From the NCBI GenBank assembly GCA_022749815.1, contig JAKIWV010000001.1, positions 248,001 to 312,000 on the forward strand: a DNA stretch of 64,000 bases, in the 5' to 3' direction. Positions within the stretch are counted from its first letter, which is position 1; each line of letters begins with the position of its first letter. The stretch is from Thermoplasmata archaeon (GTDB taxonomy: Archaea; Thermoplasmatota; Thermoplasmata; Lutacidiplasmatales; UBA184). The position numbers and the translations under genes are program-made. Below the pieces are notes generated by a model that did not search any database, was not told the DNA's origin, and saw only the letters and a list, made by a program, of their open reading frames with translations. Shown here piece after piece: positions 33,078-42,720 of the stretch.

Positions 33078-33356
33078 ATGGTTGCAGTGGATGTCCAGCT
33101 CAGCAAGTGCACGGGCTGCTCCCATTGTCGGGACGTCTGCCCGGTCAATGTCTTCGAGATGAAGCCCCGGGACCAGTTCCCGGAGGTGGTCGATGACCCC
33201 GGCATCGCCGCGAAATTCCAGTTCCGCGGTGAAAAGTCGGCCGTGATCAATGGGCCGGAGTGCATCGTGTGCGAGGCCTGCCTCTTCGAATGCGAAGGGG
33301 AATGCATCACGATCACCGACGACGAGGGCAACCTCCACAACTCGACCTACAAGTGA
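33078..33356 (+). CDS. Ferredoxin with two [4Fe-4S] clusters
   Basis: 92 aa soluble electron carrier. First cluster motif: C11-x2-C14-x2-C17-x3-C21-P. Second: C62-x2-C65-x2-C68-x3-C72, followed by an extra C76. About 40 residues between the motifs make it longer than clostridial ferredoxins, as in FixX/ferredoxin-like archaeal proteins. The ATG at 33078 gives MVAVDVQLSKCTGC; earlier in-frame codons add an unlikely basic leader. It lies 112 bases before the ATP synthase operon. Confidence 0.92.
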   Translation: MVAVDVQLSKCTGCSHCRDVCPVNVFEMKPRDQFPEVVDDPGIAAKFQFRGEKSAVINGPECIVCEACLFECEGECITITDDEGNLHNSTYK

Positions 33357-33437
33357 TTGGCCCGGCCTCGCGGCCCCTCGAGGCCGGCGGAGTCCCGTGC
33401 GTTTCTGGCCCACGCGGCGCCCGCGCTCGGGCAGTAG

Positions 33438-33445
33438 TTAAATAT
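33438..33445 (+). promoter_or_regulatory. TATA box of the ATP synthase F-A-B-D-H-I operon
   Basis: TTAAATAT centred about 27 bases before the GTG start of atpF at 33469. This is one of the best TATA matches in the window and predicts a leaderless operon transcript. Confidence 0.65.
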
Positions 33446-33468
33446 GGTGTTTCCCCGCCGGTGACGCC

Positions 33469-33801
33469 GTGGACGAAGCGGGGACGGGTATCGGCCAAAC
33501 GGCGGTCATTGGCGAGCGCGAGCTCGCCATCGGCTTTCGATTGATTGGACTCAAGGACGTCTTCGAGGTAACCCCGGCGACGGCGGCTGCGGAGTTTCAG
33601 CGCGTGATGAGTCGCGACGACATCAATCTCGTGATCGCGAGCGAGGGGGTGCGTCGGCGGCTCTCCGAGAACCAACGCGTACACGCGGAAGGCTCCCTGC
33701 AGCCACTAGTGGTCTTCGTCCCCTCCCCGACCGGCGAATACGAGGTGGAGAGCCTCGCTGCACTCGCAAAGCGCGTGCTCGGCATCTCTCTCCAGGTCTA
33801 G
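33469..33801 (+). CDS. atpF: A-type ATP synthase subunit F
   Basis: Central-stalk subunit of the A1 sector. It is 110 aa. The N-terminal Rossmann-like strand TAVIGERELAIGFRLIGLKD is diagnostic, followed by DDINLVIASEGVRRRL and LVVFVPSPTGEYE. The GTG start fits the leaderless promoter. It is the first gene of the plus-strand ATP synthase operon; atpA follows after 18 bases with a GGGGGAGAGG Shine-Dalgarno region. Confidence 0.92.
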   Translation: MDEAGTGIGQTAVIGERELAIGFRLIGLKDVFEVTPATAAAEFQRVMSRDDINLVIASEGVRRRLSENQRVHAEGSLQPLVVFVPSPTGEYEVESLAALAKRVLGISLQV

Positions 33802-33819
33802 GCTCATCCGGGGGAGAGG

Positions 33820-36800
33820 ATGGGAGCGGTCGCGCGGGTTTCCGGTCCGGTGGTCATCGCCGATGGCCTTCCCGGAGCCAAGATGTTCGACGTCGTCCGC
33901 GTCGGCGACCTCGGATTGATTGGCGAGATCATTCGTCTCGTAGGTGAAACCGCCTCGATCCAGTGTTACGAGGATACCACGGGGATTCGGCCGGGGGATA
34001 AGGTAGAGAACACCGGCAAGGCGCTCTCTGTCGAGCTCGGTCCAGGCCTCCTCACCTCAATCTACGACGGGATTCAGCGGCCCTTGGATGTATTGAAGCA
34101 GAACCTCGGGGACTTCATTACGCGCGGTTCCGTAGCGGCTCCGCTCGACGAGAAGAAGCGGTGGGAATTCACCGCGACGGCCACCGTGGGACAAGAAGTC
34201 GAACCGGGAACGATCCTTGGGACCGTCCCCGAGACGCCGCTCATCCTCCACAAGGTGATGGTACCGAACGGAGTCACCGGCACGCTCGTTCGACTCTTGA
34301 GCGGAACATACACGATACGGGACCAGATTGGCGAAGTCAAGACGCGCGGCGGTGCGGTGCCACTCGGGCTCAGCCAGAAGTGGGTCGTGCGGATTCCCCG
34401 CCCGGTTCGGGAGAAGCTACCCCCAGACATCCCGCTCCTGACGGGACAGCGCGTCATCGATACGTTCTATCCTGTGGCCAAAGGCGGCGCCGCTTGTATT
34501 CCGGGACCCTTCGGGTCCGGCAAGTGTCTAGGTGGAGAAACACCCGTACTGCTGGGAGATGGCCGGGTTGCCAGCATCGACGAGCTTTACGCGACCGCCC
34601 GCAAGGACGGGGAGGTAACAATCGATGGGTCTGATGAGTGGATAAAACTGAATGCCGGGCTCGACCTCTTCTCGTTAGTCGACAACAAGATGGTCCATAG
34701 CCGTTCGAAGACACTCTACAAGGGACGCAGTGATTCACTGGTTCGAGTAAAGACCCGGAGCGGACGGAGCGTGCGGGTCACTCCGGTGCATCGACTATTC
34801 ACCATACGCCCCAGCGGCATCCTTCAGGAAACCGCGGCACGCGATCTCAAGCCCGGAGACTACATCGCATCGATTCGCCAACTGCCGGCTCCTCAGGCGG
34901 ACCGGAAAGTCTCCGTCCGCCTCCCTAAGCTCCAACGGCCGGGGAAGACCATCCGAATCCCGCCATTCATGACACCAGATTTCGCGGAATTTCTGGGACT
35001 CTTCGTCGCCGAGGGGTGCGTCCGCCGCGGAAGAGTTGTTGTATTCACTAACTCCGAGGACCGACTTCTTCAGAGGTTCCTGCAACTGACAAAAGAGCTC
35101 TTCGGCATCCAGGGACAGATCGAGCGACGGGGGAGGAAGATCCCGAACGCGGTCGTTTTCAGCAAGTCTCTCGTCGACCTCATGGACCTTCTCGGCACCG
35201 GGCGGGAGTGTTTTTCTAAGCACATCCCACCGCTCGTGCTCTCCTCGAGCAATAAGACTCTGGGGGCCTTCCTTCTCGGATACTACCTCGGGGATGGTCG
35301 CGTTTACCGGTACCAGATCGAGTTCTCCACTGCGAGCCGACCCCTCCAGACCGAATTGTCCTACGCGCTTTCACGCTTCGGGATTACCTATTCCCTCGCT
35401 AGCAGGGTTGTCGAGGGAACCGACTATTTCCGAGTTTTCGTACGAGGCGTCGCCAATTTCTCGAAGGTCCGGGACCTCCTCGCCTCGGATCATCCGAAGG
35501 TGGTCCCAATCGGACGGTACGTCGACGCCCATCGAGTCCCGCGCGCACAGACCGACGTAGTGCCGCTGTCTCCCTCGGTCATCGAGCGAATCTACCGTGG
35601 ACACCTCACCCACACCGGATTGAAGGCTGACGGGATCGAAGTCTGCAACTACGTCGGCAACCGTGAAAGGATGAGTGCCGCTACTTTCCAGGGTTTCATG
35701 GGATCTTCCGGCTGGGACGACGCGGGGATTCTCCCCGAGTGGGATGCCACACGACTGGCGGAGCTACCGGACTGGGTCTTCTGCGATGAGGTGGTGGAGG
35801 TCCACGAGGACAAGGAGGGACCTTTCGACGTGTACGACGTCTGTCTCCCCGAGTACGGGAGCAACTTCGTCGGTGGTTACGGCGGGCTGCTCCTCCACAA
35901 CACCGTGGCCCAGCAACAGCTCGCGAAGTGGTCCGATGCCGACGTCGTCGTCTACGTCGGATGCGGCGAGCGGGGCAATGAGATGACCGAGGTACTGGCC
36001 ACATTCCCCAAGCTGATCGACCCCAAGTCGAAGCGTCCGCTGATGGAACGGACGATCCTGATTGCGAACACCTCCAACATGCCGGTCGCCGCCCGGGAGG
36101 CGAGCGTCTACACGGGCATCACCCTCGCGGAGTACTACCGGGACATGGGCTACGACGTGGCCCTCATGGCTGACTCGACCTCCCGATGGGCGGAGGCGAT
36201 GCGGGAAATCTCCGGTCGGCTCGAAGAGATGCCCGGCGAGGAGGGATACCCGGCGTACCTGGGTCGCCGGGTGGCCGAGTTCTACGAACGATCCGGCCGC
36301 GTCACCACGGTGTCGCCTGAGGGTCGCCAGGGATCTGTCTCGGTCGTGGGTGCAGTGTCTCCCCCAGGCGGGGACACCTCCGAGCCGGTCTCCCAGAACA
36401 CGCTCCGGGTCGTCCGAGTCTTCTGGGCGCTGGACGCGGGGCTCGCCAATCGACGACACTTCCCCTCCATCAACTGGCTTCAGAGCTACTCGCTCTATGC
36501 CGGTGAGCTCGAGCCGTGGTATCGGACTCACATCGCTCCGGATTGGGGAGCGCTGCGGCAGCGGGCCATCCAGACCCTGCAACAGGAAGCCGAACTCCAG
36601 GAGCTCGTGCAGCTCGTCGGGGTCGACGCGCTCCCCGAACGAGAGAAGGTCACCCTGGACATCGCACGGATGATCCGGGAAGATTTCCTCCAGCAGAGTG
36701 CCTACGACGATATCGACACCTACACCTCGATCAAGAAGCAGTACCGGATGCTTCGGACAATCCTGCGGTTCGGCGACCAGGAACAGGAGGCGGTCCTGAA

Positions 36801-36996
36801 GGGGGCCACCCTCGCCCAGATTGCCAAACTCCCCGTACGTGGTCGCGTCTCCCGTATGAAGTGGACCAAGGAGGCTGATGTTGACACCACATTCAACCAA
36901 CTCGAACTCGACATCACCGCGGCGGTCGCCGGGGTCATTCAGTCCGCCGGAGCGCCGGGTGCTCTGGATGTAGCGGTCACGGCGGGGGCGAGCTAA
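33820..36996 (+). CDS. atpA: A-type ATP synthase catalytic subunit A with an intein in the P-loop
   Basis: Catalytic subunit of the A1 head, making ATP from the ion gradient. The precursor is 1058 aa; the spliced exteins are 599 aa, the normal size. The N-terminal extein includes RVSGPVVIADGLPGAKMFDV and ends GPFGSGK at residue 235. The C-extein resumes TVAQQQLAKWSDADVVVYVG, then ALMADSTSRWAEAMREISGR and YPAYLGRRVAEFYERSGR, the conserved catalytic-subunit segments. Residues 236-694 are an intein with endonuclease. The TAA stop directly abuts the atpB ATG (TAAATG). Confidence 0.97.
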   Translation: MGAVARVSGPVVIADGLPGAKMFDVVRVGDLGLIGEIIRLVGETASIQCYEDTTGIRPGDKVENTGKALSVELGPGLLTSIYDGIQRPLDVLKQNLGDFITRGSVAAPLDEKKRWEFTATATVGQEVEPGTILGTVPETPLILHKVMVPNGVTGTLVRLLSGTYTIRDQIGEVKTRGGAVPLGLSQKWVVRIPRPVREKLPPDIPLLTGQRVIDTFYPVAKGGAACIPGPFGSGKCLGGETPVLLGDGRVASIDELYATARKDGEVTIDGSDEWIKLNAGLDLFSLVDNKMVHSRSKTLYKGRSDSLVRVKTRSGRSVRVTPVHRLFTIRPSGILQETAARDLKPGDYIASIRQLPAPQADRKVSVRLPKLQRPGKTIRIPPFMTPDFAEFLGLFVAEGCVRRGRVVVFTNSEDRLLQRFLQLTKELFGIQGQIERRGRKIPNAVVFSKSLVDLMDLLGTGRECFSKHIPPLVLSSSNKTLGAFLLGYYLGDGRVYRYQIEFSTASRPLQTELSYALSRFGITYSLASRVVEGTDYFRVFVRGVANFSKVRDLLASDHPKVVPIGRYVDAHRVPRAQTDVVPLSPSVIERIYRGHLTHTGLKADGIEVCNYVGNRERMSAATFQGFMGSSGWDDAGILPEWDATRLAELPDWVFCDEVVEVHEDKEGPFDVYDVCLPEYGSNFVGGYGGLLLHNTVAQQQLAKWSDADVVVYVGCGERGNEMTEVLATFPKLIDPKSKRPLMERTILIANTSNMPVAAREASVYTGITLAEYYRDMGYDVALMADSTSRWAEAMREISGRLEEMPGEEGYPAYLGRRVAEFYERSGRVTTVSPEGRQGSVSVVGAVSPPGGDTSEPVSQNTLRVVRVFWALDAGLANRRHFPSINWLQSYSLYAGELEPWYRTHIAPDWGALRQRAIQTLQQEAELQELVQLVGVDALPEREKVTLDIARMIREDFLQQSAYDDIDTYTSIKKQYRMLRTILRFGDQEQEAVLKGATLAQIAKLPVRGRVSRMKWTKEADVDTTFNQLELDITAAVAGVIQSAGAPGALDVAVTAGAS
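34525..35901 (+). mobile_element. Intein with LAGLIDADG homing endonuclease, in the AtpA P-loop
   Basis: 459 aa between GPFGSGK and TVAQQ, the site called VMA-b in Thermoplasma and Pyrococcus ATPases. Splicing block A starts CLGGETPVLLGDGRVASIDE. Block B has RVTPVHRLFTI with the conserved TxxH. Two LAGLIDADG motifs are seen: FLGLFVAEGCVRRG and FLLGYYLGDGRVYR, both keeping an acidic catalytic residue. Block F is GPFDVYDVCLPEYGSNFVGG. The end is LLLHN, followed by Thr as the +1 nucleophile. All splicing residues are present, so both splicing and homing look functional. Codons appear less GC-rich than in the exteins, a sign of transfer. Confidence 0.95.
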
Positions 36997-38427
36997 ATGG
37001 CCCAGGCAAAGGCCAAAGCCATGGCCGCGGACGCTTCCCCCCGCGTCCCGATCGAATACCGGACCATCGACCGCATCGCGGGGCCTCTCCTCTTCGTTCA
37101 GGAGGTGGCCAACGCCGCCTACGGCGAGCTGGTCGAGATCGGACTGCCGGACGGCACCCGACGCCAAGGTCAGGTGCTCGATGCCCGAAGGGGCCTGGCG
37201 ATCGTGCAGGCCTTCGGCCCGACGATGGGCATGAACCTGCGCGACACGTCGGTCAAGTTTCTCGGCGAAACGGCCCGGCTGCCGGTCTCCGAGGAGATGT
37301 TGGGCCGCGTCTTCGATGGTCTCGGGCAACCCCGCGACGGGGGTCCGCGGATTGTCTCGAAAAACCCGCTCGAAATCGTGGGCAACGCGATCAACCCATA
37401 CTCTCGGGAGGAACCCTCCGAGTTCATCCAGACGGGGATTTCCGCCATCGACGGCATGAACACGCTCGTTCGGGGGCAGAAGCTCCCGATCTTTTCCGCG
37501 GCGGGGCTGCCGCACAATCAGATCGCCGCCCAGATCGTGCGCCAATCGAAACTGCGGGAATCCTCGGAAGGATTCGCCGTCGTCTTCTGCGCGATGGGAA
37601 TCACCAGCGAAGAGGCGAACTTCTTCCTGCGCGAGTTCGAGAGCACCGGGGCGTTGGAGCGGGCGGTCGTCTTCCTCAACCTGTCGAGCGACCCGTCGAT
37701 GGAACGCATCGTGACGCCCCGGATGGCGCTCACGACCGCGGAGTACCTTGCCTATGAGAAGGACCTCCACATCCTAGTGGTGCTCACCGACATGACGAAC
37801 TACTGTGAGGCGCTCCGAGAGGTCGCCGCCGCTCGGGACGAAGTGCCTGGCCGCCGGGGTTACCCGGGGTACATGTACACGGACCTCGCGACGATCTACG
37901 AGCGGGCCGGGAAGATCCACGGCCGGAAGGGCTCGATCACGCAGATCCCTATCCTGACGATGCCCGCCGATGACATCACGCACCCCATCGCCGACCTGAC
38001 CGGCTACATCACGGAAGGTCAGACAGTCGCGAGCCGCGACCTCCAACGGCGGGGCGTCTTCCCACCGATCGATGTCGCGCTCTCGCTATCGCGGCTAATG
38101 AACCAAGGCATCGGTCCGGGCCACACCCGCGAGGACCATCGGGGCTTGTCCGACCAGTTGTTCGCCTCCTACGCCATCGGCCGGGACCAGCGGGCCCTCT
38201 CGGCGATCGTCGGCGAGGAATCCCTCTCCGTCACCGACCGGCTCTACCTCAAGTTCGCCGAACGGTTCGAGCAGGAGTTCGTGAACCAGCGACCCGATGA
38301 GGACCGCACGATCGACGAGACGCTCGACCTCGGCTGGAAGATCTTGTCGGGATTCCCGGACAGCGAGCTCAAAAGGATCAAGCCGGAATTCATCGCGAAG
38401 TACCGCAAGAGCGTTCCCGCGGCCTAG
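36997..38427 (+). CDS. atpB: A-type ATP synthase subunit B
   Basis: Non-catalytic nucleotide-binding subunit of the A1 head. It is 476 aa. Signatures: [19 protein letters not shown] near the start, [39 protein letters not shown] (the degenerate P-loop region of B subunits), and [20 protein letters not shown], followed by [19 protein letters not shown]. The ATG follows the atpA TAA with no gap. atpD starts 27 bases later. Confidence 0.96.
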   Translation: MAQAKAKAMAADASPRVPIEYRTIDRIAGPLLFVQEVANAAYGELVEIGLPDGTRRQGQVLDARRGLAIVQAFGPTMGMNLRDTSVKFLGETARLPVSEEMLGRVFDGLGQPRDGGPRIVSKNPLEIVGNAINPYSREEPSEFIQTGISAIDGMNTLVRGQKLPIFSAAGLPHNQIAAQIVRQSKLRESSEGFAVVFCAMGITSEEANFFLREFESTGALERAVVFLNLSSDPSMERIVTPRMALTTAEYLAYEKDLHILVVLTDMTNYCEALREVAAARDEVPGRRGYPGYMYTDLATIYERAGKIHGRKGSITQIPILTMPADDITHPIADLTGYITEGQTVASRDLQRRGVFPPIDVALSLSRLMNQGIGPGHTREDHRGLSDQLFASYAIGRDQRALSAIVGEESLSVTDRLYLKFAERFEQEFVNQRPDEDRTIDETLDLGWKILSGFPDSELKRIKPEFIAKYRKSVPAA

Positions 38428-38454
38428 TCCCGAGGGATCGGGTCCGGTGAACAG

Positions 38455-39111
38455 ATGGCGCTCGAGAACGTGCGACCGACCCGCCTCGAGCTGCTGCGAA
38501 CCCGACGCCGGATTCAAGTCGCCAAGCGGGGACTCAACCTGCTGAAGCTGAAGCGGACGGCCCTGATCCAGGAGTTCTTCGCCCTCTCGAGGGCGGCACG
38601 GGAACTGCGAGGCGATCTCCAGCGCAAGGTCGCTCGCGGCTACGGGTCGATCCGGATGGCCGAGATGCTCGAGGGACCGATACGGCTCGAGAACGTAGCG
38701 ATGCTGATCCCCCAGATCATTCCGGTTCGGGTGGCCACCAAGAACGTGATGGGAGTGCGGACACCCCGCCTCTACGGGGCAGCCTACGTACCCCTCGAGG
38801 CCCCCCAGCTCCTCGACCTGCCGACCTCGGTCGACGAATCGATCCGGCACTTTCAGGGCATCTACCAGGTGGTGCTGAACATCGCGGAGAAGGAGAACGC
38901 GATGCGCCGGCTTCTCAAGGAGATCGAGCGGACCAAGCGCCGGGCGAACGCCATCGAGAACGTATTGGTCCCCCGGCTGGAGTCGACGGTACGCTACATC
39001 AAGTTCCGTTTCGACGAACTCGAGCGGGACTCCTTCAGCATGCTCAAGACCGTCAAGCGCAAGATCGAACGCGCGGCCGAAGCGGCCGAGGGAGTAGCCG
39101 TTGAAGGCTAG
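38455..39111 (+). CDS. atpD: A-type ATP synthase subunit D
   Basis: Central-stalk coiled-coil subunit. It is 218 aa. The start ENVRPTRLELLRTRRRIQVA followed by KRGLNLLKLKRTALI is the hallmark of subunit D, and a second long helix ends RTKRRANAIENVLVPRLEST then VRYIKFRFDELERDSF. The stop overlaps the small membrane ORF by 11 bases. Confidence 0.94.
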   Translation: MALENVRPTRLELLRTRRRIQVAKRGLNLLKLKRTALIQEFFALSRAARELRGDLQRKVARGYGSIRMAEMLEGPIRLENVAMLIPQIIPVRVATKNVMGVRTPRLYGAAYVPLEAPQLLDLPTSVDESIRHFQGIYQVVLNIAEKENAMRRLLKEIERTKRRANAIENVLVPRLESTVRYIKFRFDELERDSFSMLKTVKRKIERAAEAAEGVAVEG

Positions 39112-39211
39112 CGCCAACCGATTCGCCTGGGCGACGGTGGCCATCGTCGCGGTCCGCGTGGTCGCGGTGGTCGTGGCGCTGGTCGTACTGAAGTGGACCG
39201 GAGTGATCTGA
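39101..39211 (+). CDS. Possible 36-residue single-helix membrane protein in the ATP synthase operon
   Basis: TTG at 39101 opens a frame KASANRFAWATVAIVAVRVV, then AVVVALVVLKWTGVI and TGA. This is one clean hydrophobic helix with a basic N-terminus. It overlaps atpD by 11 bases and ends five bases before atpH, filling the gap between them exactly. The ORF is seen directly; expression is not proven. It could be an accessory A-ATPase or assembly peptide. Confidence 0.45.
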   Translation: MKASANRFAWATVAIVAVRVVAVVVALVVLKWTGVI

Positions 39212-39215
39212 ATCG

Positions 39216-39572
39216 ATGGCCGCCACGGTGGAGAGCGGGACCGGGAGCCCGGAGAGCCTCGCGTCGCTCGAACGACTGAAGCAGGTAGAGACGGATGCTG
39301 ACGAGCAGCTCCGCAGGGTTCGGGAGAAGATAGAACGGACCCTGTCCCACCTCCGGGACGCCAGCGAAGCGCTGGTCCAGGCCGCGCGGGACGAGGCCGA
39401 GAAGGGAGCCACGGCGACGATCGATCGCGCCCGAGTGGAGGCCGAAACCGAAGCCGCACGCATCGTGGCGGGGGCGAAGGCCGCGCTCGCGCAACGAGCC
39501 ACCGAGGGCACCTCGGACCTGACCCCGGTATGGGATCGCCTCCGGCAAGCCCTCTTCGAAGAGTTCGGCTGA
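39216..39572 (+). CDS. atpH: A-type ATP synthase subunit H (peripheral stalk)
   Basis: 118 aa, almost entirely a charged amphipathic coiled coil (LERLKQVETDADEQLRRVRE, then DEAEKGATATIDRARVEAET). That, and its place just before subunit I, match subunit H, which pairs with subunit E in the peripheral stalk. Sequence similarity is low, as usual for coiled coils, so position carries much of the call. Confidence 0.8.
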   Translation: MAATVESGTGSPESLASLERLKQVETDADEQLRRVREKIERTLSHLRDASEALVQAARDEAEKGATATIDRARVEAETEAARIVAGAKAALAQRATEGTSDLTPVWDRLRQALFEEFG

Positions 39573-39599
39573 CACGTACGCATCCACCACGGAGAAACG

Positions 39600-41606
39600 A
39601 TGGGGTTCCTGCGACCGGTCGCGATGGAGAAGGTCGGTCTGGTCGGTCTCAAGTCCGACCGCGAGACGATCCTCTCGATCCTGCACGACCAGGGCGTCGT
39701 CCAAGTGGAACCGCTGCGAAAGGAAGCCCTCGCTATCTTCCCCATGGAGGGCACCCCGGAACTCCAACGAGCCGTCGCCGACCAACTACTCCGCGTCCGG
39801 GGGATCAAGAGCGCCCTTCCACCCGCCGGCGGGGTCGTGGCCCGCGCGTTCCCCACCCGGGACGGGCTGCTCGAGGCGGCCCGGGCGATCCCGATCGAAG
39901 GTACGGTTACCGCATTGAAACGGGAGGAGGAACGGCTCCAGACCGAGCGAAAGAGCGTCGTCGACCAGCTCGACCTGCTGGCTCGTTTCTCGTTCTATTC
40001 CGGCCGCCTCGAATACCTCCACATGGAGCACCTGTTCGGCTTCTTCGGAGAGGCGCGGAGCGACAGTTATGCACCGCTCCGGTCCCAGATCACCGCGATC
40101 GCGGACGTGATCTTCATCGAATCTCCCGGTCCCGAGACCGTCCGCTTCGTCCTCGCGGTAAACTCCAGTCAGGCGGAGGCCGTCAGCCGGCTGGCCCAGC
40201 AACGCGGCGTGCTTCTGACCTCGGCGCCGGCCCTGAGCGGGACCATCGCCGAGCGCCGGCCCGAACTCGAACGGCGCCGCACCGCCCTCGACACTCGTCT
40301 CGGCGAGATCCGGCAGCAGCTCGCCGACCTGGCGAAGGAATGGTACGCGCCCGTGGCGTCGATCGAGGAGGCCCTCACGATCGAGGCCCGGAAGCTCGAC
40401 GTCCTCGGACGGCTCGGGGCCGGCGAGACGGTCTTCGCCCTCGAAGGGTGGGTCCCAAAACGGGCCCGACCGGCGCTTGAATCGGCGCTGGCATCGGCGA
40501 CCCAGAACCGGACCGGGTTCTACCCCGTGCCCACGACCGAGGAGCCGCCGACGCTCCTCGACAACCCCGGCTGGGTCCGACGGTTCGAGTTCTTTGTCCG
40601 ATTCTACGCGCTCCCCCAGTCGAGCGAGTGGGACCCCACGTGGATCTTTGCCCTGGCGTTCCCGCTCTTTTTCGGCTTCATGCTCTCCGACATCGGCTAC
40701 GGCCTGGTGATCCTGGGCTTCTCCCTCTGGATGGTCGCGGGGTTCCCGGGTCGCCGGTACGTCCCCGGCCCCCTCAAGCGATTCCTCAAGCGGATCATGT
40801 CGCCCGGCGCGATGCAATCGCTCGCCTGGACGCTGATTCCCGCGTCGATCCTCGCGGTCGCCTTCGGGTGGTTCTCGAACGAGTTTTTCGGCCCCTGGGT
40901 CAGCCTTCCCGGACCGCACTGGGATGTTCGGACCAATCTGGGCGACCTGTTCCTCGTGGCCGGTTTCATTGGGCTCGCGATGGTCGTCTTCGGCTTCGTC
41001 CTCGGCGCGCTCAAGGCGTACTATCACCACCGCCGGAAGGAGATGATCGCGCGACTCGCCGGCATCGCGATCGCCTTCGGCCTGACCCTCCTGGGCCTCC
41101 AGCTCGTCAGCAAGACCTTCCAGGCACTGCTCGGGCCCATCGGCTTCACGGCCGCCCATCCCGCCAGTCTCGTCGAGATCGCCGTCCTCCTCCTCGGCAT
41201 CGGGGCGATCCTGTATGCCGAAGGGTTCCAAGGCATCCTGGCGATCACCGAGATCTTGAGCCACATCCTCTCCCACCTCCGGCTCGTCGGAATCCTGCTC
41301 TCGTCGGTCGTGATCGCGTACCTGGTGACGCATATCGCGCAGGGAATGTTCCATTCGGGCCTCTTCGGGAGCCTGGTGCTCGGGGCCCTCTTCGGGGGGC
41401 TCATTCTCGTCGGGGGCCAGATCTTCAACCTCGTGGTCGCCGTCTTCGAACCCGGTATTCAAGGGGCCCGGCTGCTCTTCGTCGAGTACTTCTCGAAGTT
41501 CTACACCGGTAACGGCAAGGAGTTCCGGCCGTTCGGCAGCCGCCGCACGCACACGCTGCCCGCGGCGGCACCCCGCGAAGCCCCGGCCCCTTCGCCGTCG
41601 ACGTAG
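39600..41606 (+). CDS. atpI: A-type ATP synthase membrane subunit I (a)
   Basis: Stator membrane subunit carrying the ion half-channels. It is 668 aa. The N-terminal ~300 residues are cytoplasmic and start FLRPVAMEKVGLVGLKSDR. About seven or eight membrane helices follow, including FGFMLSDIGYGLVILGFSLW, and LSHILSHLRLVGILLSSVVI with the essential Arg in a 'SHLRL' helix. Last gene of the plus-strand operon; 19 bases separate it from the convergent atpC. Confidence 0.95.
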   Translation: MGFLRPVAMEKVGLVGLKSDRETILSILHDQGVVQVEPLRKEALAIFPMEGTPELQRAVADQLLRVRGIKSALPPAGGVVARAFPTRDGLLEAARAIPIEGTVTALKREEERLQTERKSVVDQLDLLARFSFYSGRLEYLHMEHLFGFFGEARSDSYAPLRSQITAIADVIFIESPGPETVRFVLAVNSSQAEAVSRLAQQRGVLLTSAPALSGTIAERRPELERRRTALDTRLGEIRQQLADLAKEWYAPVASIEEALTIEARKLDVLGRLGAGETVFALEGWVPKRARPALESALASATQNRTGFYPVPTTEEPPTLLDNPGWVRRFEFFVRFYALPQSSEWDPTWIFALAFPLFFGFMLSDIGYGLVILGFSLWMVAGFPGRRYVPGPLKRFLKRIMSPGAMQSLAWTLIPASILAVAFGWFSNEFFGPWVSLPGPHWDVRTNLGDLFLVAGFIGLAMVVFGFVLGALKAYYHHRRKEMIARLAGIAIAFGLTLLGLQLVSKTFQALLGPIGFTAAHPASLVEIAVLLLGIGAILYAEGFQGILAITEILSHILSHLRLVGILLSSVVIAYLVTHIAQGMFHSGLFGSLVLGALFGGLILVGGQIFNLVVAVFEPGIQGARLLFVEYFSKFYTGNGKEFRPFGSRRTHTLPAAAPREAPAPSPST

Positions 41607-41625
41607 GCCGGCGGCCGCCGCGCTT

Positions 41626-42705
41626 TCACAGCGACGGCGAGATGAGAAGCGGCTCGAACTGCTCCTGGGTCACCCCGTAGGCTTTCGCGAAGACGATCCT
41701 CTGGAGGTCGTTGCGCTCGAGCTCGGCGAGCAGAAGGAAACCGAAGATGACCGCGAGCGAGAGCGGGTAGGACCGGAGTTGCTTCAGCTGGTCGATGGCC
41801 CGCTGGCGGGTCATCGCGGCCTCGAAGCCGACCAGACTGCGGTCGGTGCGATACTGTTCGAGCCCGTCGGGGAGCCGAGGGGCCCGACCTTCGAGCGCGT
41901 GGACGAGGTCCGGCACGTCGCGTCCCGTCGAGTACAGGTCCTGGGCCGCCGCCCGGCCGAGCTCGCCGCCCTCGAGGAACCGGGCAAAGACGGTCTCGGG
42001 CGTGAACCCCCCGTCGCGGCCCTTGAGGAGCAGGAGGAGGTTCCGAAGGTCGATCTCCGTCTGGATGAATCGGCGCACGGTCCACTCGTCCCCCTGGAAA
42101 AACTTGGCCGACTCCAGAAGCTGGGCGTAATAGAACCGGTCCAGGGCGGAGAGGAGCGGGAAGATGTCCTTCGTCCGTTGGAACGGCTCGACGAGGGGCA
42201 GGAGGACCGCTCCATATCCGAACTTGACGAGGCCTTGCACGACGGCCTCGACGCTCGGCGCCTGCATCAAGAGGCGGAAGTCGTCGAGGACCATCGGACC
42301 GGCGAGCAGCCCGGCCGGGAGCTCGCGGGGCGAGACCAGGAACGTCTCCGCTTCGGTCAGGGCCCGGCCCTGGACCTTGGCGGCCAGGATTGCGCCGAGG
42401 TTCTGGATATCCCACCGCCGCAGGTAGGCCTGGACGATCGCCCGGCCGGAGAAGGGGGCGACCTCGAGGCCCATCCGGTTCCGCTGGACGAAGAAGCGGT
42501 TCACCGCCACCTCGATCAACTCGGCGCCGCGGTAGGTCGCGGCCGCCTGCCCCAGGTAGGGGCCGTACGGCGTCGGTTCGAGAAGCTTCGAGATCTCGCC
42601 CACATCGGGCGCGTTCGCGAGGGTCGCGTACGTGTCCTTGGGGAGGAACTGGGGCATCTGGGCCTTGATCCGACCCAAGGGGCTCGCGTACGGGGAACTC
42701 GACAC
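41626..42705 (-). CDS. atpC: A-type ATP synthase subunit C
   Basis: Links the rotor to the c-ring. It is 359 aa. Recognised by PYASPLGRIKAQMPQFLPKD at the N-terminus, RRWDIQNLGAILAAKVQGR in the middle (the 'DxxNL' motif of V/A-ATPase subunit C/d), QTEIDLRNLLLLLKGRDGG, and a C-terminal segment ending LAELERNDLQRIVFAKAYG. Last gene of the minus-strand K-E-C operon, starting 15 bases after atpE. Confidence 0.92.
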   Translation of the reverse strand: MSSSPYASPLGRIKAQMPQFLPKDTYATLANAPDVGEISKLLEPTPYGPYLGQAAATYRGAELIEVAVNRFFVQRNRMGLEVAPFSGRAIVQAYLRRWDIQNLGAILAAKVQGRALTEAETFLVSPRELPAGLLAGPMVLDDFRLLMQAPSVEAVVQGLVKFGYGAVLLPLVEPFQRTKDIFPLLSALDRFYYAQLLESAKFFQGDEWTVRRFIQTEIDLRNLLLLLKGRDGGFTPETVFARFLEGGELGRAAAQDLYSTGRDVPDLVHALEGRAPRLPDGLEQYRTDRSLVGFEAAMTRQRAIDQLKQLRSYPLSLAVIFGFLLLAELERNDLQRIVFAKAYGVTQEQFEPLLISPSL

Positions 42706-42720
42706 CCGGTCTGGCCTCCG

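Noticed and set aside
35764-37770. 668-codon open frame antisense to atpA and atpB
   Set aside because: Complement of two highly conserved genes; no domain seen.
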